From: Ramlibacter aquaticus
Lineage (GTDB): Bacteria; Pseudomonadota; Gammaproteobacteria; Burkholderiales; Burkholderiaceae_C
Reading direction: 5' to 3'
NCBI RefSeq assembly: GCF_015159745.1
Contig: NZ_JADDOJ010000001.1
Coordinates: 57,321 to 121,320, forward strand
DNA length: 64,000 nt
The position numbers and the translations under genes were made by a program. Below, piece by piece: positions 41,793 to 50,781 of the stretch (its first letter is position 1; each line of letters starts with the position of its first letter). The notes under the pieces were generated by a model, which made no database searches, was not told the origin of the DNA, and saw only the letters and a list, made by a program, of their open reading frames with translations.

Positions 41793-42805
41793 GTACTGCT
41801 TGTCTCCGGGGTCGTTGTCGTCGCGAACCATGCGCGCGCGGTGTCGGGCAGCCGCCTTCCGGTCCGGTGCGCCCTCTCCAGCACCTGCCAGTGGTAACGG
41901 TAGCTGGCCCTGTCCTCCAGCTTGCCCCCGAAGCTGATCGGCGCCCACTGGGCCTGCGCCGCCGCCTCGAGGATTCTTGTTGCGGTCTCGATCTCGCCCT
42001 CGCCGGGTGCGAACACCTCGACGATGGTGCGGATCTGGTCCGGGTGGATGCTCCACATCCGCGTGAAGCCCAGCTCGCGGCTGGCGCGTCGCGCCGCGGC
42101 GGCGAAGGCCTCACGGTCCTTGAATTCGGTCACCACGCCATGCGAGGGCACCTTGCCGTTCGCATGGCAGGCCGAGGCGATCTCGACCTTGGCGCGCACC
42201 ACCAGTGGGTGCGTGAACTGGCCCTGCACGCCCATGGCCTCGCCCGGGATCGCGCCGCCATGGGCGGAGACGAAGTCCATCAGCCCGAAACTGAGCGACT
42301 CGATGCGTGGGTGCGCGGCGATGTCGAACGCCCGGTGCACCGCCGCCGGCGACTCGATCAGGGCGTGCAGCGGCAGCTGGCGGGCGCCGGCCGCGTGCAG
42401 GGCACGGCTCGCGCGCTCCACGTCGGCGGGCGTCTCCACCTTGGGCAGCATGATGTGGCAGAGCCGGTCGCCGGCCTGGCCGGCGATGGTGGCGATGTCC
42501 TGCTCGAAGGCGGGGTGGTCCACCGGGTGCACGCGCACCGCCACCCGCATGCCGAGGGCCGCGCCGCGCGCGAGCGAGACCACCAGCGCCGCGTGCTCGG
42601 CCTCGGCGCCCACGGGGGCGCCGTCCTCGCAATCGAGCGTGACGTCGAACACGCAGGCGCCGAATTCCTGGGCCATCTCGGCCTGCAACTGCAGGCTCTT
42701 GCGCATGCGCGCCTCGACGCCGCTGTAGTGGTCGCACACGGGCAGGGCGATGGCCCCGCCCTGGGCGCCCATCAGGGCTTCACGGGGATGGACGGTGGTG
42801 CTCAT
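41789..42805 (-). CDS. HpcH/HpaI aldolase/citrate lyase family protein (CitE-like)
   Basis: The 338-residue protein has the CitE fold motifs: CVFDVTLDCEDGAPVGAEA (metal-binding Asp/Glu), VAVRVHPVD, MLPKVETPADV and ALIESPAAVHRAFDI. Relatives cleave or form (S)-malyl-CoA, beta-methylmalyl-CoA or citramalyl-CoA, so it is likely a CoA-ester lyase of the C4/C5 acid branch, but the substrate is not readable. It overlaps the methyltransferase start region and the next gene by 4 nt each. Confidence 0.85.
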   Translation of the reverse strand: MSTTVHPREALMGAQGGAIALPVCDHYSGVEARMRKSLQLQAEMAQEFGACVFDVTLDCEDGAPVGAEAEHAALVVSLARGAALGMRVAVRVHPVDHPAFEQDIATIAGQAGDRLCHIMLPKVETPADVERASRALHAAGARQLPLHALIESPAAVHRAFDIAAHPRIESLSFGLMDFVSAHGGAIPGEAMGVQGQFTHPLVVRAKVEIASACHANGKVPSHGVVTEFKDREAFAAAARRASRELGFTRMWSIHPDQIRTIVEVFAPGEGEIETATRILEAAAQAQWAPISFGGKLEDRASYRYHWQVLERAHRTGRRLPDTARAWFATTTTPETSST

Positions 42806-43578
42806 GCGGCCTTGCGGGCGACGAAGAAGAGACGGGGGAAGGCCAGCAGGCGCTTGCCGTCGGCGCGCACCGGGTAGGCGGCGTCCATGCGGCGCTCGAA
42901 CTCGGTGATGTAGGCGGCGCGGGCGGCGTCGTCGGGCAGCGCGTCCAGGTGCGGCCGCAGGCCCGTGCTGCGCAGCCATTCGACGATCGCGGCCGGGGAT
43001 TCCATGGGGTGCTGGTACGCGGTGCGCCAGACATCGGCGGCGGCCGCGACCGGCGCGAGCAGGTCGTAGTAGCCGTCCACGCCCAGCAGCGCCGCGCGCT
43101 CATCGCCGCGGGCGGCAGACGCCGTGAATTGCGGCAGGCGGGCCACCTCGGCCATGGCCCGGTGGCTGGCTTCGGCCAGGTTGTCGGGCACCTGCACCGC
43201 GAGCACGCCGCCGGGGGCCAGCAGCGAGAACAGGCGCGGAACCAGGGCCTCGTGCCCCGGCACCCAGTGCAGCACGGCATTGCTGTAGATGAGGTCGGGC
43301 GCCGCCTCGGGCACCCACTCCTGCGCATCGCCCAGCATGAAGCGCACGCCCGGCAGGCGCTTGCGGGCGGCTTCGAGCATGGCGGGGGAATTGTCGACGC
43401 CCAGGACCTGGGCGCCGGGAAAGCGCTCCACCAGCAGTTCGGTGGAGTTGCCCGGGCCGCAGCCCAGGTCGACCACGCGCGCCGGTGCCGTGAGCGGCAC
43501 CCGGGCCAGCAGGTCCCGCGCCGGCCGCGTGCGCTCGTCCTCGAAGCGGCGGTAGAGCGCGGGGTTCCAGTCGGCCAT
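42802..43578 (-). CDS. tam: Trans-aconitate 2-methyltransferase
   Basis: Tam methylates trans-aconitate, a spontaneous side product of the aconitase intermediate that inhibits the TCA cycle. The 258-residue protein starts [20 protein letters not shown], as in Tam, and has the SAM motif [22 protein letters not shown] and [14 protein letters not shown]. Its place between mdh and acnB supports this role. It overlaps the CitE-like gene by ATGA. Confidence 0.92.
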   Translation of the reverse strand: MADWNPALYRRFEDERTRPARDLLARVPLTAPARVVDLGCGPGNSTELLVERFPGAQVLGVDNSPAMLEAARKRLPGVRFMLGDAQEWVPEAAPDLIYSNAVLHWVPGHEALVPRLFSLLAPGGVLAVQVPDNLAEASHRAMAEVARLPQFTASAARGDERAALLGVDGYYDLLAPVAAAADVWRTAYQHPMESPAAIVEWLRSTGLRPHLDALPDDAARAAYITEFERRMDAAYPVRADGKRLLAFPRLFFVARKAA

Positions 43579-43605
43579 GGGCGCGGGTGGCGCGTGCTGC
43601 TCGGT

Positions 43606-44592
43606 TTACAGCAGGTGGGCGACGCCAGCCTGCTCGTCCTGCAGTTCCTTGAGCGTCTTGTTGATGCGCTCCTGGCTGAAGGCGTCGATCTCGAGGCCCT
43701 TGACGATCTCGTACTTGCCGTTGGCCGTGGTGACCGGGAAGCCGAACATCACGTCCTTGGGGATGCCGTAGTCGCCGTTGGAGGGCACGCCCATGGTGAC
43801 CCACTTGCCGTTGGAGCCCAGGGCCCAGTCGCGCATGTGGTCGATGGCGGCGTTGGCCGCGGAGGCGGCGGACGACAGGCCACGCGCCTCGATGATGGCG
43901 GCGCCGCGCTTGCCCACGGTGGGCAGGAACACGTCGGCATTCCATACCTGGTCGTTGATCAGGTCCTTGACGCTCTTGCCGCCGATGGTGGCGAAGCGGT
44001 AGTCGGCGTACATGGTGGGCGAGTGGTTGCCCCACACCGTCAGCTTCTCGATCTCGCCGACCTTGCCGCCGGTCTTGGCAGCGATCTGCGAGGCGGCGCG
44101 GTTGTGGTCCAGGCGCAGCATGGCGGTGAAGTTCTCGCGCGGCAGGCTGGGCGCGCTCTTCATCGCGATGTAGGCGTTGGTGTTGGCGGGGTTGCCGACC
44201 ACCAGCACCTTGACGTCACGGCTGGCGACCTTGTCCAGGGCCTTGCCCTGGGCGGTGAAGATCTGGGCGTTGGCGGCCAGCAGGTCGGCGCGTTCCATGC
44301 CGGGGCCGCGCGGGCGGGCGCCCACCAGCAGGGCGTAGTCGGTGTCCTTGAAGGCGGTCTCGGGCGAGGCGTGGGCTTCCATGCCGGCCAGCAGCGGGAA
44401 TGCGCAGTCCTCGAGCTCCATCATCACGCCCTTGAGCGCCTTCTGGGCCTTCTCGTCGGGGATCTCCAGCAGTTGCAGGATCACCGGCTGGTCCTTGCCC
44501 AGCATTTCGCCGGAGGCGATGCGGAACAGCAGGGCATAACCGATCTGGCCGGCGGCGCCAGTGACAGCAACGCGGACGGGCTTCTTGCTCAT
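43606..44592 (-). CDS. mdh: Malate dehydrogenase (NAD-dependent)
   Basis: Mdh oxidises malate to oxaloacetate. The 328-residue protein has the Rossmann motif [19 protein letters not shown], the substrate-binding [14 protein letters not shown] loop, [24 protein letters not shown] and catalytic His in [11 protein letters not shown]. It begins a minus-strand operon with tam, the CitE-like gene, an exported protein and acnB. The operator-like palindrome is 123 bp upstream. Confidence 0.97.
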   Translation of the reverse strand: MSKKPVRVAVTGAAGQIGYALLFRIASGEMLGKDQPVILQLLEIPDEKAQKALKGVMMELEDCAFPLLAGMEAHASPETAFKDTDYALLVGARPRGPGMERADLLAANAQIFTAQGKALDKVASRDVKVLVVGNPANTNAYIAMKSAPSLPRENFTAMLRLDHNRAASQIAAKTGGKVGEIEKLTVWGNHSPTMYADYRFATIGGKSVKDLINDQVWNADVFLPTVGKRGAAIIEARGLSSAASAANAAIDHMRDWALGSNGKWVTMGVPSNGDYGIPKDVMFGFPVTTANGKYEIVKGLEIDAFSQERINKTLKELQDEQAGVAHLL

Positions 44593-44659
44593 GGAAATCT
44601 CCGAATGGAAAGGTTGGAAAACGGGTCGGGTGCAGGCCGCGTGCAGGGTGCTGCGACAC

Positions 44660-44689
44660 CACGGGTGACAGCCCTCGAGTGTACCCGTG
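44660..44689. promoter_or_regulatory. Inverted repeat CACGGGT/ACCCGTG upstream of mdh
   Basis: A 7-bp inverted repeat with a 16-nt spacer lies between mdh and the TCTTATATAAGA site. It might bind a regulator of mdh or be chance in GC-rich DNA. Confidence 0.25.
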
Positions 44690-44715
44690 AAAACCCTCGC
44701 GGGTCAATTTGTCTT

Positions 44716-44733
44716 ATGTCTTATATAAGATAT
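44716..44733. promoter_or_regulatory. Near-perfect 18-bp palindrome between mdh and the GntR gene
   Basis: ATGTCTTATATAAGATAT is symmetric except at one base pair. It lies 19 bp before the GntR start and 123 bp before mdh, and its core TCTTATATAAGA recurs at 18440-18451. Position and symmetry suggest an operator of the adjacent GntR/UTRA regulator, controlling itself, mdh and perhaps the downstream sdh operon. Confidence 0.6.
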
Positions 44734-44751
44734 GATTGGCGGCTTCGCACC

Positions 44752-45531
44752 ATGGCCGTCCCGCCCTCCGCCCCGCCCGAGCAGCCGTCCTTCCCGGAGG
44801 CCGGCACGCCCGCCTTCAGCCCGCTGTACCAGCAGATCAAGGGGCTGATCCTGCAAAGCCTGCAGGCCGGCGAATGGAAGCCGGGCGAAGCCATTCCCAG
44901 CGAGATGGACCTGGCCGCGCGCTACCGCGTGAGCCAGGGCACCGTGCGCAAGGCGATCGACGAGCTGGCGGCCGAGAACCTGGTGGTGCGCCGCCAGGGC
45001 AAGGGCACCTTCGTGGCCACCCATGCCGAGCAGCACGTGCAGTACCGCTTCCTGAAGCTGGTGCCCGATGCCGGCGACCGCGATGCCGAGGGCCCGGCCC
45101 AGCGCAACGTGGTCGAGTGCAAGCGCGTGCGCGCCGGCGCCGAGGTGGCGCGCGCGCTGGCCCTGCGCACCGGCGACCCGGTGGTGCAGGTGCGGCGCGT
45201 GCTCTCCTTCGACGGCGAGCCCACCATCCTGGAAGACCTGTGGCTGCCAGGGGTCGCGTTCAAGGGCCTGAGCGCCGAGCAGATGGCGGGCTACCATGGC
45301 CCGACCTATGCGATGTTCGAGATCGAATTCGGCGTGCGCATGGTGCGCGCGGAAGAGAAGATCCGCGCGGTGGCGGCCGATGCGCAGCAGGCCGCGCTGC
45401 TCGGGGTGGCCGAGCACACGCCTCTGCTGTCGGTGGAACGCATCGCGTACACGTACAACGACACGCCCATGGAACTGCGCCGTGGCCTCTACCGCACGGA
45501 GACACACCATTACCGCAATGAGCTGAGTTGA
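44752..45531 (+). CDS. GntR family transcriptional regulator (HutC/UTRA type)
   Basis: The 259-residue protein has an N-terminal winged helix (about 24-90; QQIKGLILQSLQAGEWKPGE and IPSEMDLAARYRVSQGTVRK) and a C-terminal UTRA ligand-binding domain (about 95-245). HutC-type regulators bind small acids, sugars or amino acids. It lies divergent from mdh and directly upstream of sdhC-sdhD-sdhA-sdhB, so a role as TCA-cycle regulator is inferred. The ATG at 44752 is chosen; the in-frame ATG at 44716 overlaps the palindrome. Confidence 0.9.
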   Translation: MAVPPSAPPEQPSFPEAGTPAFSPLYQQIKGLILQSLQAGEWKPGEAIPSEMDLAARYRVSQGTVRKAIDELAAENLVVRRQGKGTFVATHAEQHVQYRFLKLVPDAGDRDAEGPAQRNVVECKRVRAGAEVARALALRTGDPVVQVRRVLSFDGEPTILEDLWLPGVAFKGLSAEQMAGYHGPTYAMFEIEFGVRMVRAEEKIRAVAADAQQAALLGVAEHTPLLSVERIAYTYNDTPMELRRGLYRTETHHYRNELS

Positions 45532-45646
45532 ACCCGAGCGCGAACCGAAAGAATGCTGCAAAGCTGGTGTCAGCTTGTTGCGTTGCAATAGAATTTTGGG
45601 CTGTCCGCGCAACAAGAACACGAGCCTTCCGAATCGAAAGCCTTCC

Positions 45647-46087
45647 ATGACCACTGCCACCCCAGCCACGAAGCGGCCTGAATTCCGCAACATCAACGCG
45701 ATCTCCGACCTGCCGAGCTACCGCCTTCCCGCGGCCGGCTGGGTCTCCATCCTGCATCGCGTCAGCGGCGTGCTGATGTTCCTGCTGATGCCCTTCATCA
45801 TCTGGATGTTCGACACCTCGCTGTCGTCCGAGATCTCGTTCGCGCGCTTTCGCGCCGCCTTCAACAGCGGCCTGGGCTTCGTGCCCGGCGTGCTGGTGAA
45901 GCTGGTGGCCCTGGCCCTGATCTGGGCCTTCCTGCACCACATCATCGCCGGCGTTCGCCACCTCTGGATGGACATGAGCCACGATGCGGTGAACAAGGAA
46001 TTCGGCGCCAACACCGCCAAGGCGACGCTGGCCCTGAGCGTGCTGCTCACCCTGGTGCTGGGCGCCAAGCTGTTCGGCCTGTACTGA
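45647..46087 (+). CDS. sdhC: Succinate dehydrogenase cytochrome b556 subunit
   Basis: SdhC is one of two membrane subunits that bind heme b and quinone. The 146-residue product contains SILHRVSGVLMFLLMPF with the conserved HRxSG, three hydrophobic segments and AFLHHIIAGVRHLWMD with the heme His region. The ATG at 45647 matches the family. It starts the sdhCDAB-sdhE-gltA series; the upstream AT-rich segment TAGAAT (about 45588) could be a -10 box. Confidence 0.93.
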   Translation: MTTATPATKRPEFRNINAISDLPSYRLPAAGWVSILHRVSGVLMFLLMPFIIWMFDTSLSSEISFARFRAAFNSGLGFVPGVLVKLVALALIWAFLHHIIAGVRHLWMDMSHDAVNKEFGANTAKATLALSVLLTLVLGAKLFGLY

Positions 46088-46116
46088 CAACGAGAACCCG
46101 AGAAGGCAACAACACC

Positions 46117-46482
46117 ATGTCCGTCAACTACGGCTCCAAGCGCATCGTCGTCGGCGCGCACTACGGCCTGCGCGACTGGCTCAGCCAGCGCGTCACCGCC
46201 ATCCTGATGGCGCTCTTCACCCTCGTGGTGCTGGCGCAGGTTCTGCTCTCGCGCGGCCCCATCGGCTACGACAAGTGGGCCGGCATCTTCGCCGCCCAGT
46301 GGATGAAGGTCCTGACCTTTGCCGTGATCGCCGCGCTGCTGTGGCACGTGTGGGTCGGCATGCGGGACGTCTTCATGGATTACATCAAGCCCGTCGCCAT
46401 CCGCCTGGCTGCCCAGGTCTTCACCATCGTCTGGCTGGTCGGCTGCGCAGGCTGGGCCATCCAGGTGCTCTGGAGGCTTTGA
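46117..46482 (+). CDS. sdhD: Succinate dehydrogenase membrane anchor subunit
   Basis: The 121-residue product has three membrane segments, SKRIVVGAHYGLRDWLSQRVTA at the N-terminus (seen as RDWLSQRVTA) and LLWHVWVGMRDVFMDYIKP with the likely heme ligand His. It is the second anchor subunit and lies between sdhC and sdhA with gaps of 29 and 5 bp. Confidence 0.92.
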   Translation: MSVNYGSKRIVVGAHYGLRDWLSQRVTAILMALFTLVVLAQVLLSRGPIGYDKWAGIFAAQWMKVLTFAVIAALLWHVWVGMRDVFMDYIKPVAIRLAAQVFTIVWLVGCAGWAIQVLWRL

Positions 46483-46487
46483 ACCGA

Positions 46488-48296
46488 ATGTCCTACACCG
46501 CCAACTCCATCACCCGCCGCAAGTTCGACGTCGTCATCGTCGGTGCCGGCGGCTCCGGGATGCGCGCCTCGCTGCAGCTCTCCCGTGCCGGCCTGAACGT
46601 CGCCGTGCTGTCCAAGGTCTTCCCGACCCGCTCGCACACCGTGGCTGCCCAGGGCGGCATCGGCGCCTCGCTGGGCAACATGTCCGAGGACAACTGGCAC
46701 TACCACTTCTACGACACCGTCAAGGGCTCCGACTGGCTCGGCGACCAGGACGCGATCGAATTCATGTGCCGTGAAGCGCCCAAGGTCGTGTACGACCTGG
46801 AGCACATGGGCATGCCCTTCGACCGCAACCCGGACGGCACCATCTACCAGCGCCCCTTCGGCGGCCACACCGCCAACTACGGCGAGAAGCCGGTGCAGCG
46901 CGCCTGCGCCGCGGCCGACCGCACCGGCCACGCGATGCTGCACACGCTGTACCAGCAGAACGTCAAGGCCAAGACCTCCTTCTTCGTCGAGTGGATGGCG
47001 CTGGACCTGATCCGCGACGCCGACGGCGACGTGGTGGGCGTGACGGCCCTGGAGATGGAAACCGGCGACCTGCACATCCTGGAAGCCAAGACCACGCTGC
47101 TGGCCACCGGCGGCGCGGGCCGCATCTTCGCCGCCTCCACCAACGCCTTCATCAACACCGGTGACGGCCTGGGCATGGCGGCGCGCGCCGGCATCCCGCT
47201 GGAAGACATGGAGTTCTGGCAGTTCCACCCGACCGGCGTGGCCGGCGCGGGCGTGCTGCTGACCGAAGGCTGCCGCGGCGAGGGCGCCATCCTGCTGAAC
47301 AGCAATGGCGAGCGCTTCATGGAGCGCTACGCGCCCACCCTGAAGGACCTGGCCCCGCGTGACTTCGTCTCCCGCTCCATGGACCAGGAGATCAAGGAAG
47401 GCCGTGGCTGCGGTCCCAACAAGGACTACGTGCTGCTCAAGCTCGACCACCTGGGCGCGGAGACCATCCACAAGCGCCTGCCCTCGGTGTACGAGATCGG
47501 CGTGAACTTCGCCAACGTGGACATCACCAAGGAACCGATCCCGGTGGTGCCCACCATCCACTACCAGATGGGCGGCATCCCGACCAACATCAACGGCCAG
47601 GTCGTGATCCAGAAGGGCGGCGACAACAACGCCATCGTCAACGGCCTCTACGCCGTGGGCGAGTGCTCCTGCGTGTCGGTGCACGGCGCCAACCGCCTGG
47701 GCACCAACTCGCTGCTGGACCTGCTGGTGTTCGGCCGCGCGGCCGGCAACCACATCGTCGAGTTCGCCAAGGGCAGCAAGAACCACAAGCCCCTGCCGGC
47801 CGACGCCGCCGACCGCTCGCTGGAGCGCCTGAACCGCCTGGAAGCCGGCAACTCCGGCGAGTACGCACAGGACGTCGCCAATGACATCCGCGCCACCATG
47901 CAGCGCCACGCGGGCGTGTTCCGCACCCAGGCCAGCATGGACGAGGGCGTGGCCAAGATCGCCGACATCCGCGAGCGCGTGGGTTCCATCGCGCTCAAGG
48001 ACAAGTCCCGCGTGTTCAACACCGCCCGCATCGAGGCGCTGGAAGTCGAGAACCTGATCGAGTGCGCGCAGGCCACCATGGTGTCCGCCGCCGCCCGCAA
48101 GGAGTGCCGTGGCGCCCACACCGTGAGCGACTACGAGCGCCCGGCCGACGACCCGGTCGCACCGCTGGGCCGCGACGACGCCAACTGGATGAAGCACTCG
48201 CTCTGGTACAGCGAGGGCAACCGCCTGGACTACAAGCCCGTCAAGCTCAAGCCGCTGACGGTGGACAGCGTGCCGCCCAAGGTGCGTACGTTCTAG
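46488..48296 (+). CDS. sdhA: Succinate dehydrogenase flavoprotein subunit
   Basis: SdhA oxidises succinate to fumarate with covalently bound FAD. The 602-residue protein has VVIVGAGGSGMRASLQLSRA (FAD fold), FPTRSHTVAAQGGIGASLGN with the FAD-linking His, and the active-site segments HPTGVAGAGVLLTEGCRGEG (Arg) and EGRGCG. The start at ATG 46488 gives the normal N-terminus MSYTANSITRRKFDVVIVGA. Its FAD is probably attached with help from SdhE. Confidence 0.96.
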   Translation: MSYTANSITRRKFDVVIVGAGGSGMRASLQLSRAGLNVAVLSKVFPTRSHTVAAQGGIGASLGNMSEDNWHYHFYDTVKGSDWLGDQDAIEFMCREAPKVVYDLEHMGMPFDRNPDGTIYQRPFGGHTANYGEKPVQRACAAADRTGHAMLHTLYQQNVKAKTSFFVEWMALDLIRDADGDVVGVTALEMETGDLHILEAKTTLLATGGAGRIFAASTNAFINTGDGLGMAARAGIPLEDMEFWQFHPTGVAGAGVLLTEGCRGEGAILLNSNGERFMERYAPTLKDLAPRDFVSRSMDQEIKEGRGCGPNKDYVLLKLDHLGAETIHKRLPSVYEIGVNFANVDITKEPIPVVPTIHYQMGGIPTNINGQVVIQKGGDNNAIVNGLYAVGECSCVSVHGANRLGTNSLLDLLVFGRAAGNHIVEFAKGSKNHKPLPADAADRSLERLNRLEAGNSGEYAQDVANDIRATMQRHAGVFRTQASMDEGVAKIADIRERVGSIALKDKSRVFNTARIEALEVENLIECAQATMVSAAARKECRGAHTVSDYERPADDPVAPLGRDDANWMKHSLWYSEGNRLDYKPVKLKPLTVDSVPPKVRTF

Positions 48297-48348
48297 TACG
48301 TACTAGCCCGAACCATCGCCTGCGACTAGATTCGAATCGAGCACTTCC

Positions 48349-49053
48349 ATGCAAAAACGCACTTTCCAGATCTACCGTTACGACCCCGAGAAGGATGCCA
48401 AGCCGTACATGCAGACGGTGGAGATCGAACTCGAGGGCAACGAGCGCATGCTGCTCGACGCGCTGATGAAGCTCAAGGCCAAGGACCCCAGCCTGTCCTT
48501 CCGCCGCTCCTGCCGCGAAGGCGTGTGCGGGTCCGACGCCATGAACATCAACGGCAAGAACGGCCTGGCCTGCCTGACGAACATGCGCACGCTGAAGGAC
48601 CCCATCGTCCTCAAGCCCCTGCCCGGCCTGCCGGTCATCCGCGACCTGATCGTGGACATGACCCAGTTCTTCAAGCAGTACCACTCGATCAAGCCCTACC
48701 TGGTCAACGACAACATCCCGCCCGAGAAGGAACGGCTGCAGTCGCCCGAGGAGCGCGAGGAACTGAACGGCCTGTACGAGTGCATCCTGTGCGCCAGCTG
48801 CTCGACCAGCTGCCCCAGCTTCTGGTGGAACCCGGACAAGTTCGTCGGCCCGGCCGGCCTGCTGCAGGCCTACCGCTTCATCGCCGACAGCCGCGACGAG
48901 GCCACCGCCGACCGCCTGGACAACCTGGAAGACCCGTACCGGCTGTTCCGCTGCCACACGATCATGAACTGCGTCGACGTCTGCCCCAAGGGCCTGAACC
49001 CGACCAAGGCGATCGGCAAGATCAAGGAGCTGATGGTCCGCCGGGCCGTCTGA
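48349..49053 (+). CDS. sdhB: Succinate dehydrogenase iron-sulfur subunit
   Basis: The 234-residue protein carries the three cluster motifs: [2Fe-2S] CREGVCGSDAM with the downstream Cys in GLACLTN, [4Fe-4S] CILCASCSTSCP and [3Fe-4S] CHTIMNCVDVCPKG. It transfers electrons from SdhA to the quinone site. It is 52 bp after sdhA and 6 bp before sdhE. Confidence 0.96.
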   Translation: MQKRTFQIYRYDPEKDAKPYMQTVEIELEGNERMLLDALMKLKAKDPSLSFRRSCREGVCGSDAMNINGKNGLACLTNMRTLKDPIVLKPLPGLPVIRDLIVDMTQFFKQYHSIKPYLVNDNIPPEKERLQSPEEREELNGLYECILCASCSTSCPSFWWNPDKFVGPAGLLQAYRFIADSRDEATADRLDNLEDPYRLFRCHTIMNCVDVCPKGLNPTKAIGKIKELMVRRAV

Positions 49054-49059
49054 GGGCCG

Positions 49060-49347
49060 ATGGACGCGGAGCTCATCGGCGAGCGGGAGCTCAGCAAGCT
49101 GCGTTGGCGCTGCCGGCGCGGTTTGCTGGAAAATGACCTGTTCATCGAGCGCTTTTTCGAGCGGCACACCGCCAGCCTCAGCGTCAGGCAGGCGGCGGCC
49201 CTGAATGAATTGATGAACCTGGCGGACAACGACCTGCTCGACCTGTTGCTGCGCCGCCGGGAGCCCGAGGGCGAGTTGGCCACGGGTGACGTACTGCAAG
49301 TGCTGGCGATGCTGCGGGAGCCCGCGGCTCGCCCACCTGGCCCCTGA
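49060..49347 (+). CDS. sdhE: FAD assembly factor SdhE
   Basis: The 95-residue protein has the family core LRWRCRRGLLENDLFIERFF (close to the RGxxE motif) and NELMNLADNDLLDLL. SdhE helps attach FAD to SdhA. Its position between sdhB and gltA is usual in betaproteobacteria. Confidence 0.92.
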   Translation: MDAELIGERELSKLRWRCRRGLLENDLFIERFFERHTASLSVRQAAALNELMNLADNDLLDLLLRRREPEGELATGDVLQVLAMLREPAARPPGP

Positions 49348-49365
49348 TTTTTGAGGAAAACTGAG

Positions 49366-50676
49366 ATGAAACTCGCCGACAACAAAGCCACGCTGTCGTT
49401 CAGCAACGGCGGCCCCAGCGTCGACCTGCCGGTCTATCAAGGCAGCATCGGCCCGGACGTGATCGACATCCGCAAGCTGTATGCACAGACCGGCATGTTC
49501 ACCTACGACCCGGGTTTCATGTCGACGGCCTCCTGCCAGTCCGCCATCACCTACATCGACGGCGACAAGGGCGAACTGCTGTACCGCGGCTACCCGATCG
49601 AGCAGCTGGCGACCCAGTGCGACTTCCTCGAGACCTGCTACCTGCTGCTCAACGGCGAACTGCCCAACGAGACGCAGAAGACCGAATTCGTCAGCCGCGT
49701 GACCCACCACACCATGGTCAACGAGCAGATGCAGTTCTTCCTGCGCGGCTTCCGCCGTGACGCGCACCCGATGGCCGTCATGACCGGCCTGGTGGGCGCC
49801 CTGTCGGCCTTCTACCATGACAGCACGGACATCAACAATCCCGAGCACCGCGAGATCTCCGCGATCCGCCTGATCGCGAAGATGCCCACGCTGGTCGCCA
49901 TGGCCTACAAGTACAGCGCCGGCCAGCCGTACATGTACCCCAAGAACAAGCTGAGCTACACGGCCAACTTCATGCAGATGATGTTCGCCACGCCCTGCGA
50001 GGACTACGAGCCCGACGACGTGCTGGTGCGCGCCATGGACCGCATCTTCATCCTGCACGCCGACCACGAGCAGAACGCCTCCACCTCCACGGTGCGCCTG
50101 TGCGGCTCCTCCGGCACCAACCCCTTCGCGGCCATCGCCGCGGGCGTGGCCTGCCTCTGGGGCCCGGCCCACGGCGGCGCCAACGAAGCCGCGCTGAACA
50201 TGCTGGAGGACATCCAGCGAAACGGCGGCATTGACAAGATCGGCGACTTCATCAAGCAGGCCAAGGACAAGAACTCCGGCGTCAAGCTGATGGGCTTCGG
50301 CCACCGCGTGTACAAGAACTACGACCCGCGCGCCAAGCTGATGCAGGAGACCTGCCGCGAGGTGCTGGGCCACCTGGGCGTGGAGAACGACCCCATCCTC
50401 AAGCTGGCCCAGGCGCTGGAGAAGATCGCCCTGGAAGACGAATACTTCGTCTCCCGCAAGCTCTACCCGAACGTGGACTTCTACTCCGGCATCGTGCAGC
50501 GCGCGATCGGCATCCCGGTCAGCCTGTTCACCGCGATCTTCGCGCTGGCCCGCACCGTGGGCTGGATCGCCCAGCTCAACGAGATGATCGGCGACCCGGA
50601 GTACAAGATCGGCCGCCCGCGCCAGCTGTTCACCGGCTCCGCCCGCCGCGACGTGCAGCCGCTCGCCCAACGCTGA
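49366..50676 (+). CDS. gltA: Citrate synthase
   Basis: GltA condenses acetyl-CoA and oxaloacetate. The 436-residue protein has the type II hexameric layout with [20 protein letters not shown] (catalytic His region), [27 protein letters not shown] and [15 protein letters not shown] (catalytic Asp). ATG 49366 is used; it is preceded by a GAGGAAA site. It is followed by a strong terminator, which ends the sdhC-gltA transcript. Confidence 0.97.
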   Translation: MKLADNKATLSFSNGGPSVDLPVYQGSIGPDVIDIRKLYAQTGMFTYDPGFMSTASCQSAITYIDGDKGELLYRGYPIEQLATQCDFLETCYLLLNGELPNETQKTEFVSRVTHHTMVNEQMQFFLRGFRRDAHPMAVMTGLVGALSAFYHDSTDINNPEHREISAIRLIAKMPTLVAMAYKYSAGQPYMYPKNKLSYTANFMQMMFATPCEDYEPDDVLVRAMDRIFILHADHEQNASTSTVRLCGSSGTNPFAAIAAGVACLWGPAHGGANEAALNMLEDIQRNGGIDKIGDFIKQAKDKNSGVKLMGFGHRVYKNYDPRAKLMQETCREVLGHLGVENDPILKLAQALEKIALEDEYFVSRKLYPNVDFYSGIVQRAIGIPVSLFTAIFALARTVGWIAQLNEMIGDPEYKIGRPRQLFTGSARRDVQPLAQR

Positions 50677-50698
50677 ACGGCCCCTTCCGGCCCCGAAA

Positions 50699-50724
50699 GG
50701 CCCGCCCACCGGCGGGCCTTTTTT
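50699..50724 (+). terminator. Rho-independent terminator after gltA
   Basis: A perfect 8-bp stem GGCCCGCC/GGCGGGCC with a CACC loop is followed by six T residues, 23 nt after the gltA stop. Confidence 0.93.
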
Positions 50725-50765
50725 CATGCCGGCCCCCCGCCTGGCGGGCAGTTTCCATTGCGACC

Positions 50766-50771
50766 TAAAAT
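50766..50771 (+). promoter_or_regulatory. -10-like TAAAAT directly before leuC
   Basis: TAAAAT ends 10 nt before the leuC ATG, and there is no ribosome-binding site in between. A start of transcription 6-8 nt downstream would leave almost no leader. No good -35 is visible at the expected distance, so this remains tentative. Confidence 0.4.
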
Positions 50772-50781
50772 CACGGGTTAC

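Noticed and set aside
48297..48348. Short palindromic TACGT/ACGTA sequences between sdhA and sdhB
   Set aside because: They are too short and without a conserved spacing or a second occurrence, so no regulatory claim is made.
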